DNA of 64,000 bases from Amoebophrya sp. A120. Lineage: Eukaryota > Sar > Dinophyceae > Syndiniales > Amoebophryaceae. Both the position numbers and the translations under genes were made by a program. The notes beneath the pieces are model-generated. The model was not told the DNA's origin. It did not search any database and was given only the letters and a program-made list of their open reading frames with translations. The stretch is from contig CAJINV010000001.1 of assembly GCA_905178155.1 (NCBI GenBank), positions 6,762,587 to 6,826,586 of the forward strand, given 5' to 3'. Positions 34,008 to 43,588 of this stretch are shown one piece after another. Position 1 is the first letter of the stretch. Each line of letters starts with the position of its first letter.

Positions 34008-36343
34008 TCACATCGCCTTCACATAAGCCTCGAATTTTTCCGCCGCGTCTTCGATCGTGCTTTCATTGGAATCCGAAATCACTTCGTCCCCGTGCACCAT
34101 GCGCACCCGCATGTTCAAGTTGGTCAGCGGCTTCTGCACGACCGGCTCCTTGGCATTCACGACGCGGTCGTAACTCACTTTCTCGTTCTTTATCTTCTCC
34201 TCCACCGGCTCGCTGATGTCTGCGACCCAGGCGTCTGCGACTAGGGGGGACTTCGTCAACTTCTCTACCAAATCGAGGAACATGACGGAATTTCCGCACC
34301 GCCAGTACGCTTCGGTGATCTCCGGACCGATGGCGGCGTTGTCCGTCAGAAACCCATACTTGTCCAGGAAATACTTGCGGGTTTGCATAACCTGAGATTT
34401 CATTTGCATTTCATGCGAGTGTGGTACTAAGCAAGCTGGTGAAATTGCTGCGGCTGCTGCACCGGGAAATGCGAGAATTATTAGCTCATGTACAATTCGG
34501 ATATCCGATTCATCGTCCTACTTTCTCATGCAAGAAAAGCGCGACAATCAAACTAAAAGTACGCTCATTTCCGCAAGCACGTAGCCGTGGTAGTAGCAGG
34601 AGGACTCGTCTGACATGATGTGCGGCACGGACAGCAGTGGTCGGCCGTTCAAGCCGCCGCAGATCTTCTTTTCCACATCGTCCGCGAGCGACAGAACCCG
34701 CTCCGCCGTCATTTCGTCCTCCGTTAGTTCGTAGAGCGCCTTCTCGAAATAGGGAACCGCGATCATGTTTCGGAGCATGAACACCGCGAAAGGGTGGGTT
34801 TCGCGGATCGACTCCTCGATCAGCTCAAATGGCATCGGCTTGTTGTCCCGGTCGAGCGCGTATCTTGCTTTCCAGTCCGCGTCGTCGACTAGAGAATCGA
34901 GGAACATGCTCTGGTTCTCGGCGTATGCGACCGACGTGGGGGCCCGTTCTTGGGAAAAAAGCGGCGACCCCATCTTGATGTTCGCGAAGTGCGCAGCGTG
35001 GCCCGCTTCGTGCATCAGAGTTGTCAAAGCGGTTTTCCCGCTGCCCACACTGCTCGGGATCGCGAGAGAGGTAAAGTTCGCGACACTCGGAATCCACTTA
35101 TCGCCACTCACCCACGCTGGCTGCGGCCAGTGGCAAAACCCGTTGCTGTACTTCTTGGGTCGGTCCAGCAAATCGAGATTCATCTCGGCGCCCTCGTACT
35201 GGATCCCGAGGTTGGCGTAGCACTGCGCGTAGCGGAGGACGGCTTTCTCGAAGGGAAAGTAGGGGTCTTGTTTTTTCGCCAAATCGCCGGCGAGCATGAA
35301 GGACAAATTCCAGGGCTCGAACGCGTTTTCGCCCTTCTTCTCCTTCAGCTCCTTGATCGCTTTTTCCATCGTCGCTCGGGTTTTCGATTCGAGATCGTCG
35401 AGGATGGTGAACAGCTTTTTCTTTCCGAACCCCTCGGCCTGTGTCACTTTGTAGTCGTAGAAGTCCTCGTAGCCGAGCTGCTTTGCGAGCTGGTTCCGCT
35501 TCCTGATGATCTCGACAAAACCGTTCGAGGTGATGAAGGTGCCGATCTCCCGGATGCCCTGGTAGGCGGCTTTCCTCTCCGCTTCGGTCTCGCTGTTGCG
35601 GAGGACCTGGCGCAAAGCGACTGAAGTCAGCGAAACTCGCTTTCCCTCGTAGTCATACCTGTTTCGTATTTGTTTTGAATTTGATGTTTCGAGGTTGCAA
35701 AACTCACAAAAGTTCCGGCAAACTCGAACAATTCCGATTCTGTTTGTAAGCATACACAAACTGAAAAACTTCCTTACCCTGTGCTCATTCCGTTTCTCTT
35801 CTGTTCCAGCTGCGATTCCAGAGCCGTCACCTCGTCCCGAATGCCCCGCACTTCCGGCGGCATCTGGTAGCATTCGAAGGTACGCTTGAAGATTTCCAGG
35901 GTCTGCAGGTCCTTTTCGTCGTGGTCCGACTTTGCGCCCATCAGGTACTCCATGGTCTGTTTCAAATTGTCTGCGTTCGCGAGCCAAGCTTCCATGGCCT
36001 GCTTCGTGGAGGTCAGTAGATCCGGAGAAAAGTCGCCATTTTTCAGCGCCATTTTGTTCCCCCAGAACTGCTCCTCAAAGGCCTTGTGCAACCGCTCATA
36101 CTCGCGGTTCTTGGCCTCCACAAATTGCTGCAGCCCGTCGGTCGGCATTTTGTTTGAGTATAGTGGCCCGCCTGTAGTGGAGGCAGAAGAGGTAGAGAGA
36201 CTTGCAGTCGGGTGAAAGTAAATGGGTCGCTTGCCAAAAAGGGGCAGGGGTCTAGTTGTACTAGGTGAAGGAGATGCAGGGGCGGTGCTGAAGAATCGTA
36301 CACTTGCTTGTGATCTTCGTGTAAAAGCCTGTTTGACAAACAT
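34008..36343 (-). CDS. oligopeptidase F-like M3 zinc metallopeptidase
   Basis: 681 aa from exons 35778-36343, 34563-35658 and 34008-34391, all GT-AG and in phase (NGMSTG/YDYEGK, YVLAEMS/VMQTRK). Cleaves short peptides. The zinc site is HEAGHAAHF (His405, Glu406, His409) with Glu436 in VAYAENQSMFLDS as the likely third ligand. YYHGYVLAEMS near the C-terminus matches the conserved substrate-side YxYxYxxA segment of PepF/M3 enzymes. The N-terminus (MFVKQAFTRRSQASVRFFSTA) is basic, hydroxylated and acid-free, so mitochondrial import is likely. Family length is about 600-700 aa, so the model is complete. There is a short extra acidic-basic tail after AYWRCGNSVMFLDLVEKLT. Confidence 0.9.
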
Positions 36344-36737
36344 GCGAGTGATTGCGAGGAGTTCGGGCGTTTTCTAGGCCGCACCTACTTACTCACGTAC
36401 CCAATTAGCTACAGTACAATTCCTGTTGCTTGATGCTGATTAAGTTGGAATAAAGTGGTTTACGAAAGATTCATTTGCACACGTCTCGCTCACAAGACTG
36501 AGGATCGCAGCTGGAGAACAAAACTGAAAAAGTGGTTGCGATGCTTTCATGTACGTTTCTATCACTTTGACCTGCTGGTAATCGTGAAGGCGAACAAACT
36601 TCAACTACTTCGTCACTGGTGCATTATTTTTCACGGCAAACAGACCCAAGCTGCACTGATGGCCGCTGTCGTTAGTTTTGCATAGTTTTGATTTTATGAA
36701 GGTGAAGGATTGCGTCCGCTTTCTTGATGTATCAACC
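36344..36737. other. intergenic, 394 bp
   Basis: Short spacer. Nothing recognised. Confidence 0.5.
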
Positions 36738-39700
36738 TCACTCTACATCCTTCAGCACTCGGTATTCCAATTCCAGAAACCCGTTGCAGAAAATGCACCC
36801 GTCCCGCTCGAAAATTCGCTGCAGCAGTACCTCCCGGCACTGGTGCCTCAAATTGCCGAGCTTCTTGTGCCAGTCGTGGCGAACGATGAGACCCAGCGGC
36901 GCCGTGAAGTACTTCGGGTGCGCAAAGTGGACATTCTGCCAGTACCGCGGCATCATACCCTCGTCGAAGCAGTAGTTGAGGCCTTTGTGGCCCTTCTTCA
37001 TGTAGTAGGAGAATCGCTCCGGGTTGTCCACTGGGACGTTGTACCAATCTTCCAGCATTTTCAAGCCCAGCGCGTCGTTCTTCACAATCCAAAAGCCGCC
37101 GTTCGCATGCGTGTTCTCCCTCCCGAACTCCTCGTAGTGGTACTCGAGGGAAAACATCATTTTCACGTCTTTTTTCTTGCACTCCTTCGGGTTGTTGTTC
37201 GTGTGCGAGACTCTGTAGTCTCCTTTCCGGAAAACTCGCTGCTTCTGCGTTTCGACTGCAGCAGCGAGGGCTTTTTCGTAGTCGCCGAAGGCTGCAGGTA
37301 CTCCTTCCAATGCCTTGTGCGGGCCAGGGTTGCCGTGCATACGGTCCCGCTCCGTTTCTATGTAGCCGTTGTCGCGGGAAAGAGCGTCGGGTGCGAGGTT
37401 TTGGTCAAATTCGGTTGGAAGTTGGCTCGTGTCTGTTGCGTGGACGAACCGTGGGCGATACTCGTCTTCCTCATCTTCAGCCCCTGCGCTTCCTTCACCA
37501 TCGAGCACTTCTTGCGAATTCAGGTCGCGGTCCTCCTCACAGTTGTCGGAATCGAAGTAGTGCGCAATTATGTCCTCCAGCTTTTCGCTGCTCCGAAAAA
37601 ACGCGTCCGTGTCGACGCTGACACCGTACGCGCACTTCTCCGGACCGTACTTTCGCAACTGGTTCTCGATAATTTTCACCTTTGCCCACCCGACTTTGCG
37701 GTTCTTGTAGTGCCGCTCCTCGTCGGGCAGGACAAACTCCAACCGGTATCCGTGCTGTTCGGCGTACAGCGCGTTCACGGCGTAAGCTAAAGAAATGTAC
37801 GACGCGTCTTCCACTACATCGAGCGTGTTCATGTGCACTGGAGGCCGGCTGTCGACCATGAAGATACATATCGGCGCGGTCCGCGCGCGGGGGAACTGAT
37901 GATCGCTTTTTGCTCCTGAGGAAACAAGACCTGGAGTTGTACTAGCGAAGACTGGGGGCGACAGCGTCGCACTTGGTGGTTGTGCCTGGTCATGACGCAG
38001 GGTAGCAAGCAGTTCTTCTAGTTCCTTCTGCACCAAGGGTCGCAGCGCACTCAAGTCTTGTCCAGACTGCGCGGAGGGTACTGGGACGCGGTTTACCAAG
38101 TCCCATGCGAGCTCCTGAACAATCGGCGTGTTTTTAGCAGAAGTAGCCGCCAGTTCCGGAAAAAGTTGCGAAAAGCTACTCGAAAGCAGTTTCGCTATAC
38201 TCACAACCTCGGACGGCAGCGGCTCTGGAAAGAGTTTCGCACGCTGGGAGCGCTTGATCGTCTTGTACACACGCTGACATTTGCAGGTATAGCGGGAGGG
38301 GGTCGAGTACCGCATGTGCTCGGCGCGCACGAGATTGTCGTCAATGAGAGCATTCAAAACCAAGTCGGCCACCTCATCCAGGCTGTGCACGCGCGTCGGC
38401 AGAAACGTCGACAAGCCCTGCTTTCCCTCGGAACAGTAGACCAAATTGCATTCTTCGGGAAGTAGGCTCGGGTCGTAGTTGGTCCTGTCACTCAGTTTTT
38501 GGTTCGAGTGGTAGGCGTAGGAAATGTGCTCCATCACTGTGAATATTGGGTACCGGAAGAACATCACGTTGGAAAAGGTGAACTGGTACATCTCCTGGTA
38601 CAACAGCAAGTAACGCTGTGACACATGGAGCCAGAAGAACAGTATCTCCTCCTGCAAGATTCTTTCCTCGACGTACAGAAAATGCGCCACCGCGAGGGCG
38701 AGAAACGCGGCAGCAAGTGGACAGTCGTAGGGATGAGTCTCAGTGGCGGAAAGGGTAGCGCGGTACTCTGCTTCTTCGCCTTTGACCCCAAACCCCCAAC
38801 GCCGAAAGAAAGCAATAATGCCAGGGCCGAACCGCTCCAACAAATTGTCCGTGGTCTTTTCAGACACGAGCGCCGCGACAGCATTTTTCTCCTCTGCAAT
38901 GCTGGACTCGTCCTCTGACACAGCCACACCTGCTTGCTCCCCACTGCACGTAGTTTCCACGGAAGTTTGGAACAAACCCTTTGCGTGATCCAACACGGCC
39001 TCGGACCGTCTCGTCGCGCCCCAGGAAGAAGTAACTAGTCTTGTGCGTTCGCGAGAATCCAGGTGAGGGTCGAGCAGTCTGTCTCGCACGGTAGCGTCCT
39101 CTCGCAGCCACTTTTCCGTGAAGCCCGGATCCCCTTGGGAAATCTCGTTGGGAGAGAGGGACGCGAGTTGGGCGTCGGACATCGAGAATAAATCCTCCAC
39201 CTCACCGATCAGATTTCCGCTTTGCTCAGAAGATGATCCCGGTACAACTTCAACCGCACACTTCGAAGACATCGCAAGCTGCTTCCGCACCAAGTCTCGG
39301 ACGATGTCCCGCCGCTCTACCGCACGGTGCGCATTCACAGCTTGTTTCTCCTCCTCACTCACTCTTCTCCGTTCGCTGACCACTTTCAACCCAGCCGCGG
39401 CGCCCGCTGTTGGGACGAAGAGCGAAATCAAAATTCCCTGCAGCACCCGCTCCAGGTCGATTTCGTGTACGTACCGACACGCTTCCGGGTTTTTCCAAAT
39501 GCTCTTCTCAATGTTCTTCCCACTTTGCGTCCGCAGCATGACCGCCTGCATGTTCGCGAGATAGGGGTAGAGGATCGCGGCCCAGCCGCTTTTGACCTGC
39601 ACTTCAAACCGCGTGTCCAAGGTTAAAGCGTACCAGTCCGTGAGCATGTCCGCGTGCTCCTCCCGGTCGAAAAACTTTTCCAGCAAGTTGATGGGCGGGA

Positions 39701-40337
39701 TCACGGACAGCATCCAAAACTTGCTGCCTAAAAATCCAAACAGGCAATCCGTGACCTGTGTCATGTTGCGGTCTGAACCGAAATTGTTCGCCATCGCAGT
39801 GATCTTTCCCAGAGTCCGGTACAGCCGCGTTTCCGGGTCCACGGGGTAGGACGCGACGTACAAAATTCTCTTCATCTGTCGCCAGTCGATCAAGAGGTCT
39901 TTGGAAAACAAACAGCTCATGCCGTCCACGTCGTCCGCGTCGCCCTTCCAACGATACTGCCGGGGCTTCCCCTCCTCGTCGTAATACACGTCGGGATCGT
40001 AAACCAGGCCGCTCCCAAGCTGGTCCCTGACCAGCGCGTTGCTGATCACCAAATCCGGCGTCTTTTCTTCGCCAACGTACTGCGGCTTGGGGCCGCGGCT
40101 TTGCAGCTCCGAGGCGTTGAGAGCAACGCGGGCATGGGAGTGCCGCACGAGGCCGTGTAAGACAACGCCGAACGAGAGAAAGAAAACGCGGAGACATGAT
40201 TGCTTTTGAGGAAAGGAGCGACAGTTTCTGTTCACCGAATGCGAAGGCCGCACAGCTTTGGACAAAGCGGCTTCTCTTCCGCAGCTGCAGTGGCAGTGGG
40301 TACAAAACGCTGAAAGACTCGTATAGGCACCTATCAT
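36738..40337 (-). CDS. large type-II membrane protein with a GT34-like glycosyltransferase domain
   Basis: 1199 aa, single exon, ATG at 40337. A hydrophobic segment SCLRVFFLSFGVVLHGLV (about residues 47-64) is a likely signal anchor, consistent with a Golgi/ER lumenal enzyme. The first 800 residues match nothing I recognise, apart from possible further hydrophobic helices (PLAAAFLALAVAHFLYVEE). From about residue 820 there is a nucleotide-sugar transferase pattern: CIFMVDS, then YAVNALYAEQHGYRLEFV, KVGWAKVKIIENQL, and the metal-binding DxD in YGVSVDTDAFFRS (about 908). Further on come NGGFWIVKNDALGLKMLEDWY and NYCFDEGMMPRYW, as in galactosyl/mannosyl transferases of the GMA12/MNN10 type. Sugar and acceptor are unknown. 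An acidic insertion lies just after the DxD strand. Confidence 0.68.
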   Translation of the reverse strand: MIGAYTSLSAFCTHCHCSCGREAALSKAVRPSHSVNRNCRSFPQKQSCLRVFFLSFGVVLHGLVRHSHARVALNASELQSRGPKPQYVGEEKTPDLVISNALVRDQLGSGLVYDPDVYYDEEGKPRQYRWKGDADDVDGMSCLFSKDLLIDWRQMKRILYVASYPVDPETRLYRTLGKITAMANNFGSDRNMTQVTDCLFGFLGSKFWMLSVIPPINLLEKFFDREEHADMLTDWYALTLDTRFEVQVKSGWAAILYPYLANMQAVMLRTQSGKNIEKSIWKNPEACRYVHEIDLERVLQGILISLFVPTAGAAAGLKVVSERRRVSEEEKQAVNAHRAVERRDIVRDLVRKQLAMSSKCAVEVVPGSSSEQSGNLIGEVEDLFSMSDAQLASLSPNEISQGDPGFTEKWLREDATVRDRLLDPHLDSRERTRLVTSSWGATRRSEAVLDHAKGLFQTSVETTCSGEQAGVAVSEDESSIAEEKNAVAALVSEKTTDNLLERFGPGIIAFFRRWGFGVKGEEAEYRATLSATETHPYDCPLAAAFLALAVAHFLYVEERILQEEILFFWLHVSQRYLLLYQEMYQFTFSNVMFFRYPIFTVMEHISYAYHSNQKLSDRTNYDPSLLPEECNLVYCSEGKQGLSTFLPTRVHSLDEVADLVLNALIDDNLVRAEHMRYSTPSRYTCKCQRVYKTIKRSQRAKLFPEPLPSEVVSIAKLLSSSFSQLFPELAATSAKNTPIVQELAWDLVNRVPVPSAQSGQDLSALRPLVQKELEELLATLRHDQAQPPSATLSPPVFASTTPGLVSSGAKSDHQFPRARTAPICIFMVDSRPPVHMNTLDVVEDASYISLAYAVNALYAEQHGYRLEFVLPDEERHYKNRKVGWAKVKIIENQLRKYGPEKCAYGVSVDTDAFFRSSEKLEDIIAHYFDSDNCEEDRDLNSQEVLDGEGSAGAEDEEDEYRPRFVHATDTSQLPTEFDQNLAPDALSRDNGYIETERDRMHGNPGPHKALEGVPAAFGDYEKALAAAVETQKQRVFRKGDYRVSHTNNNPKECKKKDVKMMFSLEYHYEEFGRENTHANGGFWIVKNDALGLKMLEDWYNVPVDNPERFSYYMKKGHKGLNYCFDEGMMPRYWQNVHFAHPKYFTAPLGLIVRHDWHKKLGNLRHQCREVLLQRIFERDGCIFCNGFLELEYRVLKDVE

Positions 40338-40587
40338 TGCTTCAGTGTTCTCATAGATACCAGTGCGCTAGATGAGAGAAAAAGCAAATTCGAGTGAAAG
40401 ATGGGTTCTAGGCTCTCGCGTCGCGACTCGAATGCCAACTTTTCCATTTCTTGTTGTTCACCACCGTTTTTATAACTGATCAAAAAGAGGTGTAGAGAAC
40501 AACCGTTCGAGCTTCAGCACATTCTTGTAGGAAGAAAAACGGAAGCAAGCCATCCGAAGGAGTCAGCATTTTTTTTCATATCTACAT

Positions 40588-40830
40588 CTAGAAAAACTGA
40601 TTGAATTTTGGTTTAAACAGACAAAGTGGAGCTTGTAAGTCGAAATCTACTTTATTCCCGGCCACAAGAACCACAGGGGTGTATTTCGCAGAAACTTTCT
40701 CTTCAATTCGAGCCGGTATTGATTGCCACAACGCATGGCAATCCAGAAGAATGCAAGTGACTGAAACAAGGCTCAAATAACTCTTCAATGTACGTCGATA
40801 AACAAAACTTGATGAAGTACTCAAATTCAC
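40588..40830 (-). pseudogene. possible orphan GTPase exon (YqeH/NOA1-like)
   Basis: A minus-strand frame reads CILLDCHALWQSIPARIEE then YTPVVLVAGNKVDF, which looks like the VVD…P..LVGNKxDL block of circularly permuted YqeH/NOA1 GTPases. It is preceded by a TTTCAG acceptor (exon from 40760), and AATAAA/GTAGAT near 40650 could be a donor. The gap between flanking genes (40338-41113) is too small for a whole GTPase and no P-loop was found, so a relic or chance match is more likely than a working gene. Confidence 0.25.
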
Positions 40831-41113
40831 CCAATATCAAAATTCTCGAAATCTTTGATGGGCAGCATAGCGGATCCATGCCACCCTAATTCTGCATCCG
40901 CAGAGATTGAAAATTTATGCAGCAGAGCACGAAAGAAACCTAGAGGAAAATGAATGTAGTAGATCTAGATTTGACGTATTAGATATTAACATGCCGTCCT
41001 TCCTCCTGACGTAGTGCAACACTACAAGCATCTACTTTCTCTTTCGTTTGTCAGGGAGTTTTTTGACGATCAGGAGCAATCACAGCACAAACCCTTTGAT
41101 GTCGACGTTCTTC
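40831..41113. other. spacer downstream of the Cys-cluster gene
   Basis: A/T-rich, nothing recognised. Together with 40338-40587 it makes up the rest of the 776-bp gap between the glycosyltransferase and Cys-cluster genes. Confidence 0.45.
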
Positions 41114-43025
41114 TTACCACCCCCGCAGGTCAACCTCGTCTATGGTGCTGGAGTCGTCGTTGCTGCAGCCCTGATCCACGCTCCACAGCGTGGACGCGTT
41201 GGACCCCCTCCGGGCCTCCTTCCACTTCTTGCTCTTGCCGCACTTCTTGCAGGCCGCCTTCCAGGCGCAGTCCAGGCACACGTCCCACCCCACCGGCTCC
41301 GCGATCCCCAGGCCCAGGTTGAAACTCAAGTTCGCGAAAGCCTTGGTGAGCGTGGCCGTTTGGGTGCAGTGGTGGCAGTGGTAGAACGCGAGCGGGTAGC
41401 AGTTCTGGTTGTTCGACTTCTTGTTCACCATGTTGTCCTGAAAAATGAAGAAAACAAATTTAAGCTGACGCTTTTGAGGACTAAATCATTGGTAAGAGCA
41501 TGCAGAAAAAACACAAAGGAAGAACTACAAGGAGCTGTCGCTACATGGTCGAAGACGACACTAACTGCAATGAATGGGTCCTCGCCGTCGGCAAAAACAA
41601 AATACAAACCAAAATGCATAATTACTTACCTCGGCATTGCAGTCGGGTCCGTCCCGGAGTTTGTAGCGCCCGTTGTGTTCGTCGCAGTAGACGGACATGG
41701 TATCATAGGGGCTGGTCTGCTGGAAGTAGAGTTTCAGTTTGTTGTTGCAGCGCGGGCAGGTGATTTTCAGCTTTCCGTCCAGCGGGTTTGGAGGCACCAT
41801 GACGCCCGGCGGCAAATGGTAGCCATCCGGTCCGTGGTTTCCCTCGGGCTCTTCCGCGCCGAAATTCTCACGGTACTGCACATTTTCCGCGCCGGTCGCA
41901 ACGGCTTTGGAGAGAGCACCGGCGGAGCCGGTCATGAACGGAGCGGATGCTTTCGGAGCTGCCTCGTTGGAAGAGCGAGCGGTGGCGGAGTCCGAAGATG
42001 ACGCGGCTGCAGTTCCAGTTGTCCGCGGCTCCAGAGACGGCGCGACAGCGGTATCCTTATCTGTCACTTTCTCCGCATCCGTGTCTGGTTGTGCTACTTG
42101 TTCACCAGCAGCTGCGGTCGATTTCATCTCAGTTTTCTCAGTCGGTTCTTGTGGCTCCAGCCCCAGCAGATCCACCGCATCGCCCACCTGTTCGTACGAC
42201 GGGCCGCCGCTGGACGAGGCTAGATTCGGACTGGTCACGGCAGACGTAGAGGATTGCAGCGACGAGCCGGTTATGCAATGCAAAAGTATCGCACTACTAG
42301 TATTGCATTACAAATTTCCCCAGAATTACAAATCCAATTTGTAGTGCTGATTTACCTTGAAAAAGAGACTTGTAGTGCATAAATGCAATTACTACGAGTA
42401 CGATACTTTTGCACAGGATACCGGTGCCCCCCGTCTCCACCGCCGGAGAGTTTGGCGCCGTAGTTCGCGTTTCTTCATCCACCTGCACGGTCGGCGCCGC
42501 TCCACCCGCTGCCCCGGCGTTGGACAGGAAAGCACGCGGGTCGCGGCGCGGCCGCAGCCGTCCCTCCTCGCGACTGCGCGTCAACAAAAACGCCGGCGGG
42601 GGCTCCTGGAAGTTCGGTGGGGAAGCGGAGGAAATCGTGGAGGTAGCAGTCACCGGCGGCGTCAACATCGGATCAAAGTTAGTAGCCGCACTGCCCTGTT
42701 GGTCCTGAGCAGTCGCACCATCGTTGAAATCAGGTGACCACTGCTCCGGTTGTGGGAACACGCCGCTTAGCTCCTCCTCGAGGCTGCGCTCGCGAAATAC
42801 TTCCGCTAGTTCCTGGTCGGCGGTCAGCCCCAAGTCAATCAAATTTACCTCGTCTTTCGGCGTTTGCTGCAACTGCTGCGTCGAGGTCGACGGCGTGGGC
42901 GGTGCTGGAACTGCGGCCGGCTGGGACGGTAGTCCGGCACGCAACGCGTGCACTTGCTGCGTTTGGTGCAGAAGAGATGACGTGGAGGACAGCAGCAGTG
43001 TGATTCTGAGAGGAACAATCGACAT
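41114..43025 (-). CDS. secreted/membrane-associated Cys-cluster protein of unknown function
   Basis: 521 aa: pieces 42426-43025 and 41630-42271 (separated by introner 5), and a last exon 41114-41437 joined by a GTAAGT…CAG intron (DCNAE/DNMVNKK). The N-terminus MSIVPLRITLLLSSTSSLLHQ could be a signal peptide. A long Ser/Ala/Thr/Pro-rich, probably disordered region follows. The C-terminal part is Cys-rich: KITCPRCNNKLKLYF (a CxxC ribbon half), YCDEHNG, then CYPLAFYHCHHC, CLDCAWKAACKKCGKSKKW. These pairs look like zinc-ribbon or treble-clef halves, but I cannot assign a family. If the signal peptide is real, disulfides are the alternative to zinc. Confidence 0.7.
42272..42420 (-). mobile_element. 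introner element 5 (149 bp, in the Cys-cluster gene)
   Basis: Imperfect inverted arms of roughly 38 bp (left TATGCAATGCAAAAGTATCG; the right arm, reverse complemented, begins TATCCTGTGCAAAAGTATCG). Direct repeats CCGGT lie at 42267-42271 and 42421-42425. Excision of the element with one copy joins VETGGTG to SSLQSSTSAV in frame. It is the shortest and most diverged of the set but keeps the internal motif (ATTTGTAGTGC, ACTTGTAGTGC). Confidence 0.82.
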
Positions 43026-43588
43026 CTTGTTTTGCGTCGTTGGTTTCTAGTTTCAAGGCGGTCTACAGTCCGAGGACAAACAGCAAAAATCAATTCCGGT
43101 TTGCTAGATTCCAAGAAAAACTACGGCGGTTGAACTTGACCACATTCGTTGTCCGAATGGAATGAAGAAATCGTGGAAAGAAACAACTACATACAATCAA
43201 GAAAAGGAGAAAAACTAAACCAAAATGAACGAAAACATCAGTAGAGGCGAACACGTTCGTGATCCTCGCATGACAGTTATCGCGCACAAGCGCGAACAGG
43301 AAAAGCTGAGCTAGTTTCAGCCTCGGATCTTTCTCCTAGCGAACTCGCTGCAAAAAAGCAAAGACCGCACGAACTTTATTCTAGCACTGGCTCGGATAGA
43401 TGCATGAGCACAGCCACGAACATACGGAGCGGGGAGACGCTCACAATGGCAATACTCTTGCCACTTCAAGCTAGTGCGACTGCAATTCAGTTTTGGTGCA
43501 AGATGCATTTTCATTTTGTTGCCATGTATACCTCCGCAACATCAACAAAGTCGAACGGAATGCGACTTGACGCAAAAACCGGCCGAAG
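43026..43588. other. intergenic, 563 bp
   Basis: Spacer between co-oriented genes. Nothing recognised. Confidence 0.5.

Noticed and set aside
33571-34011. 146-codon minus ORF between LRR paralogue B and the M3 peptidase
   Set aside because: It overlaps the end of the peptidase gene in another frame and is Arg/Ser-rich without motifs.
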